A stretch of DNA of 64,000 nucleotides from Kitasatospora viridis (GCF_007829815.1 NZ_VIWT01000001.1:1759501-1823500); one strand, 5' to 3'. Counted from the first letter of the stretch, positions 1-8,642 are shown. Program-made: numbers and translations. The notes: a model not told the origin generated them from the sequence alone.

Positions 1-681
1 GCCCTTGGCCAGCTCGGCGGCGATCGCGCTGGCCAGCGTGCAGCCGGTGCCGTGGGTGTGCCGGTTGTCGTGCCGGGGCGCCCGGAACCAGTGCTCCTCG
101 CCGTCCCGCCCGACCAGCAGGTCGGCCGGCTCCCCGGCCAGGTGGCCGCCCTTGACCAGCACCCAGCGCGGGCCGAACTCCAGCAGCGCGTCGGCGGCCG
201 GGCGCATCTCGCCCTCCTCCAGCACGGTGATGCCGGTGAGTTGCGCCACCTCGTGCAGGTTGGGGGTGGCCAGGGTGGCGTGCGGCAGCAGCAGCTCGCG
301 CACGGTGGCGACGGCCTCGGCGGCGAGCAGCGCGTCGCCGTGCTTGGAGACGCCGACCGGGTCGACCACGACCGGGGCCGGGCAGTCGGCGAGCAGTTCG
401 GCCACCGTGGCGACCAGCTCGACCGAGGCGAGCATGCCGGTCTTCACCGCCTGCACCCCGATGTCGTCCACCACGCTGCGGTACTGCGCCCGGACCGCCT
501 CGGCGGGCAGCTCCCAGTAGCCCTGGACGCCCAGCGAGTTCTGCGCGGTGACGGCGGTGATCACGCTCATCCCGTGCGTGCCGAGGGCCAGCATGGTCTT
601 GAGGTCGGCCTGGATGCCGGCCCCGCCGCCGGAGTCGGAGCCGGCGATGGTGAGGACGCGAGGGGGTGCTTCTGCGGACAT
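1..681 (-). CDS. thiD: Hydroxymethylpyrimidine/phosphomethylpyrimidine kinase ThiD (C-terminus cut by window edge)
   Basis: ThiD phosphorylates hydroxymethylpyrimidine and its monophosphate to HMP-PP in cytosolic thiamine synthesis. The first 227 residues are present. Ribokinase-like family motifs are visible: an N-terminal [19 protein letters not shown] stretch (about residues 10-28), VVVDPVG in the middle, and the C-terminal [20 protein letters not shown], whose GTGC loop forms the anion hole and catalytic region. ATG at 681 is chosen because the protein then opens directly into the nucleotide-binding strand. It lies just downstream of the phosphofructokinase gene on the same strand (23 bases apart), so the thiL-pfk-thiD order looks like one transcript. 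Only a few tens of residues should be missing beyond the left edge. Confidence 0.95.
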   Translation of the reverse strand, partial: MSAEAPPRVLTIAGSDSGGGAGIQADLKTMLALGTHGMSVITAVTAQNSLGVQGYWELPAEAVRAQYRSVVDDIGVQAVKTGMLASVELVATVAELLADCPAPVVVDPVGVSKHGDALLAAEAVATVRELLLPHATLATPNLHEVAQLTGITVLEEGEMRPAADALLEFGPRWVLVKGGHLAGEPADLLVGRDGEEHWFRAPRHDNRHTHGTGCTLASAIAAELAKG

Positions 682-704
682 GGGCCAAACCTATCGGTCC
701 GGTC

Positions 705-1730
705 TCAGAGCACGGCCTCGGACTCGGCCCACTGGGCGGCCGGCACGGTCTTCAGCCGGGTGACCGCGTCGGCGATCGGGGCGAGCACGATCTCGGTCCC
801 GCGCAGCGCGGTGAAGTGCCCGAACGCGCCCTTGTGCACGGCCTCCACGGCGTGCCAGCCGAACCGGCTGGCCAGCACCCGGTCGCGGGCGGTCGGGGTG
901 CCGCCGCGCTGGACGTGGCCGAGGATCACCGGGCGGGCCTCCTTGCCGAGCAGGTCCTCCAGTTCGGCGGCCAGCCGGGTGCCGATCCCGCCGAAGGTGC
1001 GGTGGCCGAACTGGTCCACCCCGCCGTGGTCGAAGCGCAGCGTGCCGGGCATCGGCTCGGCGCCCTCGGCCACCGCGATGATGGCGAACTTCTTGCCCCG
1101 GGCGAACCGTTCCTCGATCATCCGGGCCACCGCCTCGATGTCGAAGGGCTTCTCCGGGATCAGGATGCCGTGCGCGCCGCCGGCCATCCCGGCGGTCAGG
1201 GTGATCCAGCCGGTGTGGCGGCCCATCAGCTCGACCACCATCACCCGCTGGTGCGACTCGGCGGTGGTCTTCAGCCGGTCGATCGCCTCGGTGGCCACGT
1301 GCACCGCGGTGTCGAAGCCGAAGGTGACGTCGGTCGCGTCGATGTCGTTGTCGATGGTCTTGGGCACGCCGACCACCGGCAGGCCGGCGGTGCTGAACCG
1401 CTGCGCGGCGGCCAGGGTGCCCTCGCCGCCGATGGCGATCAGCGCGTCCAGGCCGAGCCGGCCGGCGAGTTCACCGGCGTGGTCCACGGCCCACTGGATC
1501 TTCTCCCGGTGCACCCGGGCCGAGCCCAGGATGGTGCCGCCGAGGGTGAGCAGGCCGGTGACGTCGTCGTGGCCGACCACCCGGGCCCGGCCCTCGATCA
1601 GGCCGAGGAAGCCGTCCTCGATGCCGAGGATCTCGTCCCCGTGCACGTCCTGACCGCGGTGCACGACCGATCTGATCACGGCGTTGAGCCCGGGACAGTC
1701 GCCACCGCTGGTCAGCACACCGATTCGCAT
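705..1730 (-). CDS. pfkA: 6-phosphofructokinase (group III, actinobacterial type)
   Basis: This enzyme phosphorylates fructose 6-phosphate to fructose 1,6-bisphosphate, the committed step of glycolysis. The 341-residue protein opens [20 protein letters not shown], with the GGD nucleotide loop at 9-11. It has GGEGT at 101-105, PKTIDND at 123-129 and MGRHTG at 169-174. Family knowledge: Gly104 with Lys124 (E. coli numbering; both fall at those positions here) is the pattern of actinobacterial ATP-using enzymes, while PPi-dependent ones carry Asp at 104. ATP use is therefore inferred, not proven. Start 1730 gives the canonical N-terminus; an in-frame GTG lies two codons upstream. thiL ends 11 bases upstream, which suggests coupled expression. 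Streptomyces usually carry several pfk paralogues, so the exact paralogue is uncertain. Confidence 0.93.
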   Translation of the reverse strand: MRIGVLTSGGDCPGLNAVIRSVVHRGQDVHGDEILGIEDGFLGLIEGRARVVGHDDVTGLLTLGGTILGSARVHREKIQWAVDHAGELAGRLGLDALIAIGGEGTLAAAQRFSTAGLPVVGVPKTIDNDIDATDVTFGFDTAVHVATEAIDRLKTTAESHQRVMVVELMGRHTGWITLTAGMAGGAHGILIPEKPFDIEAVARMIEERFARGKKFAIIAVAEGAEPMPGTLRFDHGGVDQFGHRTFGGIGTRLAAELEDLLGKEARPVILGHVQRGGTPTARDRVLASRFGWHAVEAVHKGAFGHFTALRGTEIVLAPIADAVTRLKTVPAAQWAESEAVL

Positions 1731-1741
1731 GGTCACCAAGG

Positions 1742-2707
1742 CTACTCGGCGAAGTGGTCCCAGCCGGCCGTCCGATCCCAGGGCGCGCCGTCCACGGTGA
1801 CCCGGCCGCGGGCGCCGGCGCGGGCCGGTCCGACCACGTTGCCGACCACCCGCCAGCGGGCCGGCAGCTGCGCGCTGGCCGGGAAGGTGGCCGCGATCGC
1901 GTGGTCCTCGCCGCCGGAGAGCACCCAGACCAGCGGGTCGACCCCGACCGCCTGCCCGATGTCGGCCATCTGCGCCGGCACGTCGAAGTCGGCGGCCCGC
2001 AGGTCGATGTCGACCCCGCTGGCGGCGGCGACGTGGCCGAGGTCGGCGACCAGCCCGTCGCTGACGTCCACCATCGCGGTGGCGCCGAGCTCGCTGGCGG
2101 CCGGGCCAGCGTGGTACGGCGGTTCGGGGCGGCGGTGCGCCTCGACGAAGGCCCGCGGCGAGCGGAAGCCCCGGGCCAGCACGGTCAGGCCGGCGGCCGA
2201 CCAGCCGAGCCAGCCGGTGACCGCGACCACGTCGCCCGGCTGCGCGCCGGAGCGGGTGACCGGGGCGCGGCCCTGGAGGTCGCCGAGCGCGGTGATGGCC
2301 AGCGTGATGGTGTCGCCGCGCACCACGTCGCCGCCGACCACCGCGGCGCCGGCCACCTGGCACTCGTCCCGCAGACCGTCCATCAGTTCGGTGGCCCAGG
2401 TGGTGGGCAGGTCGGCCGGGACGACCAGGCCGAGCAGTATCGCGGTCGGCACGGCGCCCATCGCGGCGATGTCGGCGAGGTTCTGCGCGGCGGACTTGCG
2501 GCCCACGTCGTAGGCGGTGGACCAGTCCCGCCGGAAGTGGCGGCCCTCGATCAGCACGTCGGTGGTGGCCACCACCCGGCTGTCGGGGGCCCGCACCACG
2601 GCGGCGTCGTCGCCGGGGCCGAGCTCCACCGCCGGGGTGAGCGGGAGCCGGGCGGTGAGTTCCCGGATGAGGCCGAACTCGCCCAGCTCGCCCACGGTCC
2701 CCTGCAT
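1742..2707 (-). CDS. thiL: Thiamine-monophosphate kinase ThiL
   Basis: ThiL makes thiamine diphosphate from thiamine monophosphate and ATP, the last step of the pathway shared with thiD. The 321-residue product begins MQGTVGELGEFGLIRELTAR and shows the family's GPGDDAAVV acidic Mg-binding motif near residue 35, TTDVLIEGRHF, and AVVGGDVVRGD. I chose ATG 2707 over an upstream in-frame start at 2743 because GAGAGGA lies six bases before it and the resulting N-terminus matches the family. It is the first gene of a minus-strand run thiL-pfk-thiD. Its upstream region (2708-2938) is shared with the divergent Lrp-like gene and should hold both promoters. Confidence 0.95.
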   Translation of the reverse strand: MQGTVGELGEFGLIRELTARLPLTPAVELGPGDDAAVVRAPDSRVVATTDVLIEGRHFRRDWSTAYDVGRKSAAQNLADIAAMGAVPTAILLGLVVPADLPTTWATELMDGLRDECQVAGAAVVGGDVVRGDTITLAITALGDLQGRAPVTRSGAQPGDVVAVTGWLGWSAAGLTVLARGFRSPRAFVEAHRRPEPPYHAGPAASELGATAMVDVSDGLVADLGHVAAASGVDIDLRAADFDVPAQMADIGQAVGVDPLVWVLSGGEDHAIAATFPASAQLPARWRVVGNVVGPARAGARGRVTVDGAPWDRTAGWDHFAE

Positions 2708-2938
2708 CTGCCGTCCTCTCGCCCTCGCGGTCAGGTCGCGCAACGCGCATCCCGCGCGAAGCGTACGCCCCCGCCGGGGCGGTGGGTCTCCCCTCCCGGG
2801 GCCGGGGCGCGGTAGCGTGGTGATCCAGTCTTCCCCCCAACCGCGCCCCGGGCCCCGATCCCACCCCCCGCCCGGGCGCGCCGCACGTGTTCACCCGGCA
2901 GTCGTGCAGCACCACCCCCAGCCGCAGGGAGGTCCTCC

Positions 2939-3172
2939 GTGGTACAGGCATACATCCTGATCCAGACCGAAGTGGGCAAGGCCACCGCCGTGGCCGAGAC
3001 CATCGCCGAGATCGACGGCGTGGTCACGGCCGAGGACGTGACCGGCCCCTACGACGTGATCGTGCGGGCCGAGGCGCAGAGCGTCGACGAGCTCGGCAAG
3101 CTCGTGGTGGCCCGGATCCAGGCCGTCGATGGCATCACCCGGACCCTGACCTGCCCAGTGGTCCACATCTAG
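2939..3172 (+). CDS. Stand-alone Lrp/AsnC ligand-binding (RAM) domain protein
   Basis: This 77-residue protein is only the alpha/beta effector-binding domain of Lrp/AsnC regulators; no helix-turn-helix is present. The sequence reads MVQAYILIQTEVGK, then AETIAEIDGVVTAEDVTGPYDVIV and a C-terminal DGITRTLTCPVVHI, the usual domain order. It starts with GTG, preceded by a good GGGAGG about eight bases upstream. Family knowledge: such single-domain proteins form multimers and bind amino acids, and may modulate full-length Lrp proteins. It is divergent from thiL and convergent with ddl, from which it is separated by a strong hairpin. The ligand and partner are unknown. Confidence 0.85.
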   Translation: MVQAYILIQTEVGKATAVAETIAEIDGVVTAEDVTGPYDVIVRAEAQSVDELGKLVVARIQAVDGITRTLTCPVVHI

Positions 3173-3176
3173 GCGC

Positions 3177-3224
3177 AACTGACGAAGCGCCGCACCCGAT
3201 GCCGGGTGCGGCGCTTCGTCAGTT
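3177..3224. terminator. Bidirectional hairpin between the Lrp-like gene and ddl
   Basis: A perfect 22-base-pair stem (left arm 3177-3198, right arm 3203-3224) closes a four-base ATGC loop. It begins five bases after the Lrp-like stop codon and ends ten bases before the convergent ddl stop, so it can serve both transcripts. There is no strong T-run, as is common for Streptomyces terminators. Confidence 0.85.
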
Positions 3225-3233
3225 GGCGAGGGG

Positions 3234-4376
3234 TCAGCGCAGCCCGGTCGAGCGGCGCAGCGCGGCCTGCAGCAGACGGTCGATCAGCTCGGCGTAGGGC
3301 ACGCCGGTGGCCTCCCACATCTTCGGGTAGGCCGAGATCGGGGTGAAGCCGGGCAGCGTGTTGACCTCGTTGACCACCCAGCGGCCGTCGTCCAGCAGGA
3401 AGAAGTCCACCCGGGCCAGGCCCTCGCAGCCGAGCGCCTCGAAGGCGGCGACCGCCTGGCGGCGGATCTCGGCGGTGTGCTCCTCGCCCAGCTCGGCCGG
3501 GATCCGCACCTCGGAGGAGTCGATGTACTTGGCCTCGAAGTCGTAGAACTCGTAGCCCTCGCCGACCAGCACCTCGGCCGGCAGGCTGGCCCGCGGCCCG
3601 TCCTCGAACTCCAGTACGCCGCACTCGATCTCGCGGCCGGAGAGCATCGCCTCGACGATCACCTTGGGGTCGTGCCGGCGGGCCTCGGCGATCGCGCCGT
3701 CCAGCTCGGCCAGGTCCTTGACCTTGGTGATGCCGATGCTGGAGCCGGCCCGGCAGGGCTTGACGAAGACCGGCAGGCCGAGCTCCGCGATCCGCGCCCG
3801 GGCGGCCTCGCGGCCCTGCTCGCTCTCCCAGTCCCGCGGCCGCACCACGGTGTAGGGGCCGATGCCGATGCCGAAGGACTCCAGCACCCGCTTGGTGTAC
3901 TCCTTGTCCATGCCGACCGCGCTGGCCAGTACGCCGGAGCCGACGTACGGCACCCCGGAGAGCTCCAGCAGGCCCTGCAGGGTGCCGTCCTCGCCCCACG
4001 GTCCGTGCAGCAGCGGCAGCACCACGTCGACCTCGCCGAGCACCTTGGGCGCGGCGCCCGGCTCGGTCCAGACCACCTCGCGGCTGACCGGGCTGGCCGG
4101 CAGCGCGAGCTGACCCTCGGTCGACTCGGCGACCTGCTCCACCTGGGGCATCCGGCCGCCGGCGATGGCCATCCGGTCGGGCTCGTCACTGACCAGGGCC
4201 CAGCGGCCCTCGCTGGTGATGCCGACCGGCAGCACCTCGTAGCGGTCACGGTCGATCGCCCGCAGCACGCTGGCCGCGGTCACCACGGAGACCCCGTGCT
4301 CGGAGGAGCGGCCGCCGAAGACGATCGCGACGCGCGGCTTGGCCGCCTGACCCGGGGAGTGCGATTCGATGCTCAT
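3234..4376 (-). CDS. ddl: D-alanine--D-alanine ligase
   Basis: This ATP-grasp enzyme joins two D-alanines for peptidoglycan precursors. Visible family motifs are VFGGRSSEHGVSV near the N-terminus, LLHGPWGEDGTLQG, GMDKEYTKRVL, PVFVKPCRAGSSIGI (ATP-binding lysine), ARVDFFLLDDGRWVVNEVNTLPGFT (metal ligands) and a final TGVPYAELIDRLL. I place the start at ATG 4376 (380 residues). An in-frame GTG at 4415 would add 13 residues, and neither has a convincing ribosome site. It is followed on the same strand by nothing until the hairpin at 3177. Upstream lies gpsA, 88 bases away, so ddl, gpsA and plsC may share transcription. Confidence 0.95.
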   Translation of the reverse strand: MSIESHSPGQAAKPRVAIVFGGRSSEHGVSVVTAASVLRAIDRDRYEVLPVGITSEGRWALVSDEPDRMAIAGGRMPQVEQVAESTEGQLALPASPVSREVVWTEPGAAPKVLGEVDVVLPLLHGPWGEDGTLQGLLELSGVPYVGSGVLASAVGMDKEYTKRVLESFGIGIGPYTVVRPRDWESEQGREAARARIAELGLPVFVKPCRAGSSIGITKVKDLAELDGAIAEARRHDPKVIVEAMLSGREIECGVLEFEDGPRASLPAEVLVGEGYEFYDFEAKYIDSSEVRIPAELGEEHTAEIRRQAVAAFEALGCEGLARVDFFLLDDGRWVVNEVNTLPGFTPISAYPKMWEATGVPYAELIDRLLQAALRRSTGLR

Positions 4377-4464
4377 ATCGGGGTTGAGACTACCGTGCGG
4401 GTTCTCCGGTTCCACGGATGCCGCCGCGCTCCCCGTCGCCGCGGGCGCTACCGCCGCCTGGCCG

Positions 4465-5469
4465 TCACCGTCGTTCGGGCTTGGCGGAGCGGCCCATCAG
4501 GTCCTTCAGCACGGCCTGGGTCGGCTTGCCGTTGTGCACCACGTCGACCACCGCCTCGACGATCGGCATGTCCACCCCGTTGCGCCGGGCCAGGTCCAGC
4601 ACCGACTCGCAGGACTTCACGCCCTCCGCGGTCTGCTTGGTGGCCGCGATGGTCTGCTCCAGGGTCATCCCCCGGCCCAGGTTGACGCCGAAGGTGTGGT
4701 TGCGGCTGAGCGGCGAGGAGCAGGTGGCGATCAGGTCGCCCATCCCGGCCAGCCCGGCGAAGGTCAGCGGGTCGGCGCCGAGCGCCACGCCGAGCCGGGT
4801 GATCTCGGCCAGCCCGCGGGTCATCAGGGTGGCCTTGGTGTTGTCGCCCAGGCCCATCCCGTCGGCCATCCCGACGGCCAGGCCGATCACGTTCTTGACC
4901 GCGCCGCCGAGCTCGCAACCGATCACGTCGGTGTTGGTGTACGGGCGGAAGTACGGTGTGTGGCAGGCCTGCTGGAGCCGGCGCGCGACCTCCTCGTCGG
5001 CGCAGGCGACCACGCTGGCGGCGGGCTGCCGCTTGGCGATCTCCGGGGCCAGGTTGGGTCCGGAGACCACCGCGACCCGCTCCTCGCCGACTCCGGCGAC
5101 CTCCCGGATCACCTCGGTCATCCGCTTGGCGGTGCCGAGTTCGATGCCCTTCATCAGCGAGACCAGCACGGTGTTCCCGCCGAGCAGCGGGGCCCAGGCG
5201 GCCAGGTTCTGACGGAGCGTCTGGGACGGCACGGCGAGCACCGCGAAGTCGGCGCCGGCCAGCGCCTCGGCCGGGTCGGTGGTCGGGGTGATCGCCTCCG
5301 GCAGCTCGATCCCGGGCAGGTACTCGGGGTTGGTGCGGGTGGCGGCGATGGTGTCCACCAGTTCCTTGCGGCGGCCCCAGAGCGCGACCTCGCAGCCGGC
5401 GTCGGCCAGGATCATCGCGAACGGGGTGCCCCAGGAGCCGGTTCCGAAAACGGCGCAGCGGGTGGTCAT
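4465..5469 (-). CDS. gpsA: Glycerol-3-phosphate dehydrogenase [NAD(P)+]
   Basis: GpsA reduces dihydroxyacetone phosphate to sn-glycerol 3-phosphate for phospholipid synthesis. The 334-residue protein has the Rossmann motif GTGSWG at residues 9-14, the substrate-site sequence SGPNLAPEIAKRQP, and GGAVKNVIGLAVGMADGMGLGDN containing the catalytic lysine, then AGMGDLIATCSSPLSRN. Length and motif order match the family. plsC lies only two bases upstream on the same strand, so the product of GpsA is probably made together with the acyltransferase that consumes its acylated form. Confidence 0.96.
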   Translation of the reverse strand: MTTRCAVFGTGSWGTPFAMILADAGCEVALWGRRKELVDTIAATRTNPEYLPGIELPEAITPTTDPAEALAGADFAVLAVPSQTLRQNLAAWAPLLGGNTVLVSLMKGIELGTAKRMTEVIREVAGVGEERVAVVSGPNLAPEIAKRQPAASVVACADEEVARRLQQACHTPYFRPYTNTDVIGCELGGAVKNVIGLAVGMADGMGLGDNTKATLMTRGLAEITRLGVALGADPLTFAGLAGMGDLIATCSSPLSRNHTFGVNLGRGMTLEQTIAATKQTAEGVKSCESVLDLARRNGVDMPIVEAVVDVVHNGKPTQAVLKDLMGRSAKPERR

Positions 5470-5471
5470 CT

Positions 5472-6254
5472 CTACTCGGCCTCCTCGCCGGTCTTCTTCT
5501 TGCCGGCCCGGGCCTTGCGCAGGTCGTAGCGCTCGGCGGGGGCCTCCTCACCGCGGATCAGCGCCAGCTGGGCGGTGATCGCGGCGGTGATCTCGTCGGT
5601 CGCCTCGCGCAGCACCTGGCTGGTCAGCTCCTTGCCCTCGAACCGGCTCAGGTCCACCGGCGGGCCGGCCTGCACCACCACCCGGCGGCGCGGGCGCAGG
5701 CTCACCTTCGCCTTGACCCCGCCCAGGCCCCGGCCGTACGGCGGCACGATCTCGTGCGCGCCCCAGTGGGCCACCGGGATGACCGGCTTGCCGGTCATCA
5801 GCGCCACCCGGGCGACGCCGCTCTTGCCCGTCATCGGCCACAGCTGCGGGTCCCGAGTGATCGTTCCTTCCGGGTAGAACTGGACCACCTGGCCGCCGTC
5901 GATCGCGGCGATGGCGGCCCGGAAGGCCTGCGCGGCGTCGGCCGAGTCGCGGTAGACCGGAATCTGGCCGGTCTTGCCGAGCATGAATCCGATGAACGGC
6001 ACCTTGAAGAGCGAGGACTTCGCCAGGATCCGCGGCGGGCGACCGCTGTTGTACTGGAAGTGGGCGTACACCAGCGGGTCGATCGCCGAGTTGTGGTTCA
6101 CCGCGGTGATGAACCCGCCCTCCTCGGGGAAGTTCTCCCAGCCGTGCCACTCGGGCTTGACCAGCACTGTCAGCACCGGCTTCACGAGGACCGCGGCGAA
6201 GCGGTACCAGACTCCGTAGTCCGCGTTGCCGAATCCGTACGAGCGGCGGGCCAC
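5472..6254 (-). CDS. plsC: 1-acyl-sn-glycerol-3-phosphate acyltransferase
   Basis: PlsC acylates lysophosphatidic acid to phosphatidic acid at the membrane. The protein has the catalytic NHNSAID (H54-x4-D59), a GRPPRILAKSSLFKVPF stretch with the second acyltransferase motif, and the glycerol-phosphate-binding YPEGT at 128-131. Start GTG 6254 (260 residues) is preferred because GAGGAGG lies seven bases before it; a longer open frame to 6317 has no such site. It is the first gene of plsC-gpsA on the minus strand and is divergent from cofC. A basic C-terminus (RKARAGKKKTGEEAE) is visible. A paralogous function as another 1-acyltransferase cannot be excluded. Confidence 0.9.
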   Translation of the reverse strand: MARRSYGFGNADYGVWYRFAAVLVKPVLTVLVKPEWHGWENFPEEGGFITAVNHNSAIDPLVYAHFQYNSGRPPRILAKSSLFKVPFIGFMLGKTGQIPVYRDSADAAQAFRAAIAAIDGGQVVQFYPEGTITRDPQLWPMTGKSGVARVALMTGKPVIPVAHWGAHEIVPPYGRGLGGVKAKVSLRPRRRVVVQAGPPVDLSRFEGKELTSQVLREATDEITAAITAQLALIRGEEAPAERYDLRKARAGKKKTGEEAE

Positions 6255-6376
6255 CCCAGGTCCTCCTCGTGTGCTGCGGCACTTCCGGGTGCCGCGTGTG
6301 CGGGCTGAATTGGTCACTACCGCCGGTCATCCTCGCACGGGGGTGCCCTGGCGACCGCCGACGGGCCGACGCGACA

Positions 6377-7060
6377 ATGACGCTGATGACGCCGATGACC
6401 CAGCACACCGTACGCCCCCTCAGCCCCAGGTCCCCGTCCTGGAGCCTGGTCCTGCCGGTGAAACAGTTGCAGCGGGCCAAGACCCGGCTGGCCCCGTTCG
6501 CCGGGGCGCACCGCCCGCGGCTGGCGCTGGCGTTCGCGCTGGACACCGTGTCGGCCGCACTGGACTGCCCGGCGGTGGCCCGGGTGCTGGTGGTGTGCCA
6601 GGACGCCCGGGCCGGCGCGGCGCTGGCCTCGCTGGGCGCCCTGGTGCTGGCCGACGAACCGGGCGGCGGGCTCAACGACGCGCTGTCGCACGGCGCCGCC
6701 CACGCGCGACGGCTGCACCCCGACGCGCCCCTGGCCGTGCTCTCGGCGGACCTGCCGGCCCTGCGTCCGGCCGAACTCGCCCGGGTGCTGGGCGCGGTGC
6801 CGGCCGCGGGGCGCGCGTTCCTGGCGGACGCTCCGGGGATCGGCACCACGCTGCTGGCCTGCTCCCCCGGCCGGCCGCTGGCCCCGGCCTTCGGCGGCGC
6901 CTCCCGGCAGCGGCACGCGGCCGGCGGCGCGACCGAACTGGCCCTGCCCGACGTGCCGTCGGTGCGCCGGGACGTGGACACGGCGGACGACCTGGCCGAG
7001 GCGCTGGCACTCGGCGTGGGCCCGCACACCCGGGCGGTGGCCGCCGCGATGGCGCGCTGA
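6377..7060 (+). CDS. cofC: 2-phospholactate/phosphoenolpyruvate guanylyltransferase (coenzyme F420 synthesis)
   Basis: CofC (called FbiD in mycobacteria) activates a three-carbon phospho-acid with GTP, an early step in making the deazaflavin cofactor F420. The family pattern is visible: LVLPVKQLQRAKTRLAPF with the nucleotide-binding lysines, LADEPGGGLNDALSHG, AVLSADLPALRPAELARVL, APGIGTTLLAC, and a terminal RRDVDTADDLAEAL. The start is uncertain: ATG 6377 is used, but ATGs at 6386 and 6395 are in frame and none has a clear ribosome site. Divergent from plsC. The neighbourhood of gpsA, ddl, hup and leuCD matches what I recall for mycobacterial fbiD. In actinobacteria phosphoenolpyruvate is the more likely substrate. 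Confidence 0.88.
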   Translation: MTLMTPMTQHTVRPLSPRSPSWSLVLPVKQLQRAKTRLAPFAGAHRPRLALAFALDTVSAALDCPAVARVLVVCQDARAGAALASLGALVLADEPGGGLNDALSHGAAHARRLHPDAPLAVLSADLPALRPAELARVLGAVPAAGRAFLADAPGIGTTLLACSPGRPLAPAFGGASRQRHAAGGATELALPDVPSVRRDVDTADDLAEALALGVGPHTRAVAAAMAR

Positions 7061-7095
7061 GCTCCTCCAGGACCGACCGGTCTAAGCTTCTGGGC

Positions 7096-7329
7096 ATGCA
7101 GGCCACCGCGTTCACCTTCGACCCCGACACCCGGGCGGGCTCCGTGCTGCTCGACGACGGCACTCCGGTGCCGTTCGACGCCGCCGCCTTCGACGCGGGC
7201 GGCCTGCGGCTGCTCCGGCCCGGCCAGCGGGTGCGGATCCGCACCGAGGGCAGCGGCGAGGCGCGCCGGGTGGTCTTCGTCACGCTGCAGACCTTCCCCG
7301 ACCCGCAGCAGGACGCCCCGCCGGCCTGA
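7096..7329 (+). CDS. Small conserved protein, possible OB-fold
   Basis: A 77-residue acidic protein starting MQATAFTFDPDTRAG and continuing GSVLLDDGTPVPFDAAAFDAG, then LLRPGQRVRIRTEG. The pattern of strands with a 'fill in a default, then GQRV' turn resembles the cold-shock-like/OB small proteins often placed after cofC in streptomycetes, but I do not recognise a defined family. It starts 35 bases after cofC on the same strand and is followed by a hairpin, so it is probably the last gene of that short operon. Its function is unknown. Confidence 0.65.
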   Translation: MQATAFTFDPDTRAGSVLLDDGTPVPFDAAAFDAGGLRLLRPGQRVRIRTEGSGEARRVVFVTLQTFPDPQQDAPPA

Positions 7330-7377
7330 CGGCTGACGTCGCGTCAGTCCCCGCACGGCACCACCCGGAGACGACAG

Positions 7378-7422
7378 CGCCGCGGCGGCCCTCCCCTGGA
7401 TCGGGGACGGGCCGCCGCGGCG
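7378..7422. terminator. Hairpin between the cofC operon and hup
   Basis: A perfect 14-base-pair stem (7378-7391 with 7409-7422) can be extended inward by a second short GC stem in the 17-base loop. It sits between two convergent transcripts and can end both. Confidence 0.8.
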
Positions 7423-7474
7423 GTTCTGCTCTGACCTGCCACCAGGCGCCCCCTGCGGGGCACCTGACCGTGCG

Positions 7475-8152
7475 TTACTTCGCGGCGGTCTTGCGCGCGG
7501 TGGTCTTGCGCGTGGTGGTCTTCTTCGCCGGGGCGGTCTTCTTGGCAGCCGTGGTCTTGGCGGCCGCCGCCTTGGCGGTGGTGGTCTTCTTCGCCGCGGT
7601 GGTCTTCGCGGTGGTGGCCTTCTTGGTGGCCGTGGTGGCCTTCTTCGCCGCGGTGGTCTTCGCGGTGGTGGCCTTCTTGGCAGCCGTGGTCTTGGCGGCG
7701 GTGGCCTTGACCGCGGTGGCCTTCTTGGCAGCGGCCTTCTTCGCCGGGGCGGCCTCGGCGGCCGCGGCGGCGCGCTTGGTGGCAGCGCGCTTGGTGGCAG
7801 CGGTCACACCGCTCTTGCCCGGGGTCAGCGAGCCCTTGGGGGCCTTCTTGACCGACGGGCCGTCCTTCGGGAGCTTCTTGCTGCCGCTGACCAGGTCCTT
7901 GAAGCCCTGGCCGGGGCGGAAGCGCGGCACCGAGGTCTTCTTGACCTTGACGCGCTCACCGGTCTGCGGGTTGCGGGCGAAGCGCGCGGAGCGCTCCACC
8001 TTCTCGAAGGTGCCGAAACCGGTGACCGAGACACGGTCCCCGGCCACGACGGCACGCACCATGGTGTCGAGCACTGCGTCGACGGCCTCTGCGGCAGCCT
8101 TGCGACCACCCAGCTGCTCGGCCACCGCTTCGACAAGCTGAGCCTTGTTCAC
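7475..8152 (-). CDS. hupS: Nucleoid protein HupS type (HU domain plus Lys/Ala-rich tail)
   Basis: A DNA-binding nucleoid protein. Residues 1 to about 92 are a canonical HU domain: MNKAQLVEAVAEQLGG, VTGFGTFEKVERSARFARNPQTGE, VPRFRPGQGFKDLV. The rest is a long histone-H1-like tail built of AAKKAT/AKTTAAKK repeats ending RKTTARKTAAK. Start GTG 8152 is chosen because GAAGGGGAAG precedes it and the protein then begins with the canonical HU N-terminus; an upstream extension to 8197 is not supported. Family knowledge: HupS of Streptomyces is linked to spore nucleoid compaction, and HupB of mycobacteria has the same layout. A good promoter lies upstream at 8203-8231. The repetitive tail is likely to vary in length between strains. 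Confidence 0.95.
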   Translation of the reverse strand: MNKAQLVEAVAEQLGGRKAAAEAVDAVLDTMVRAVVAGDRVSVTGFGTFEKVERSARFARNPQTGERVKVKKTSVPRFRPGQGFKDLVSGSKKLPKDGPSVKKAPKGSLTPGKSGVTAATKRAATKRAAAAAEAAPAKKAAAKKATAVKATAAKTTAAKKATTAKTTAAKKATTATKKATTAKTTAAKKTTTAKAAAAKTTAAKKTAPAKKTTTRKTTARKTAAK

Positions 8153-8202
8153 GTCTTCCCCTTCAGAAACGGGCGCCGGATGATTCCATCCGTTCAATTC
8201 GC

Positions 8203-8231
8203 ACGTTAGGCATGTATTTGCGGACTTTCAA
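8203..8231 (-). promoter_or_regulatory. Vegetative-type promoter of hupS
   Basis: Read on the minus strand there is TTGAAA (8231-8226), a 17-base spacer, and TAACGT (8208-8203). This is close to the consensus for the main sigma factor HrdB and lies about 50 bases before the hupS start codon. Confidence 0.65.
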
Positions 8232-8285
8232 TTACCAAACGCGCGAATCACCCTAGTGTCGCAATGGATTTGCGCGTCCGTGACC

Positions 8286-8642
8286 TCAGCCGAGGGGCGG
8301 TCGCCCCTCGTCGAGGTCCTGCACAAAGCGGGTCAACCGCCGTGCCGCCTCCGGGAGATCGCGCTTGGCGGTCTCGGTGACGATCAGCAGTTGCCGGGCG
8401 AGAGCGGTCTTTGCTTCAGCGGACACGTGGAGCGCGTGCACGCGGGCGTGAGCCTGCTTCAACCGCTCTGCCACAAGCGCGTAGAGCGCTGCGACTTCCG
8501 GGTCGTCCGGCACCTCGTCGACGGGGTCGACCGAGGCCTCGTTGTCCAGCCGATCGTCAATTCGACTCTCGGGATCCCGGGCCACGAACTCCGATGACGC
8601 GGGATCGCCGCCCGCGTACGGAGGTTCATGGTGCCGGTGCAT
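8286..8642 (-). CDS. Conserved hypothetical protein of streptomycetes
   Basis: A 118-residue protein with an acidic N-terminal half (RDPESRIDDRLDNEASVDPVDEVPDDPEV) and an amphipathic helical C-terminal half (VAALYALVAERLKQAHARVHALHVSAEAKTALARQ, in pieces), ending QDLDEGRPPLG. No enzyme motif or membrane segment is visible. It lies between hupS and leuD on the same strand; the hairpin at 8763 separates it from leuD. The second half could form a coiled coil. Function unknown; the gene is taken as real because of its codon bias and position. Confidence 0.65.
   Translation of the reverse strand: MHRHHEPPYAGGDPASSEFVARDPESRIDDRLDNEASVDPVDEVPDDPEVAALYALVAERLKQAHARVHALHVSAEAKTALARQLLIVTETAKRDLPEAARRLTRFVQDLDEGRPPLG

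Noticed and set aside
52..1653. Long plus-strand open frame over thiD and pfkA
   Set aside because: It is an antisense shadow caused by high GC; it has no ribosome site and no family sequence, while the minus strand gives two clear enzymes.
7475..7830. Repeats in the hupS 3' half as a CRISPR or satellite array
   Set aside because: They are codon-level repeats of AAKKAT-type residues in the protein tail, without unique spacers.
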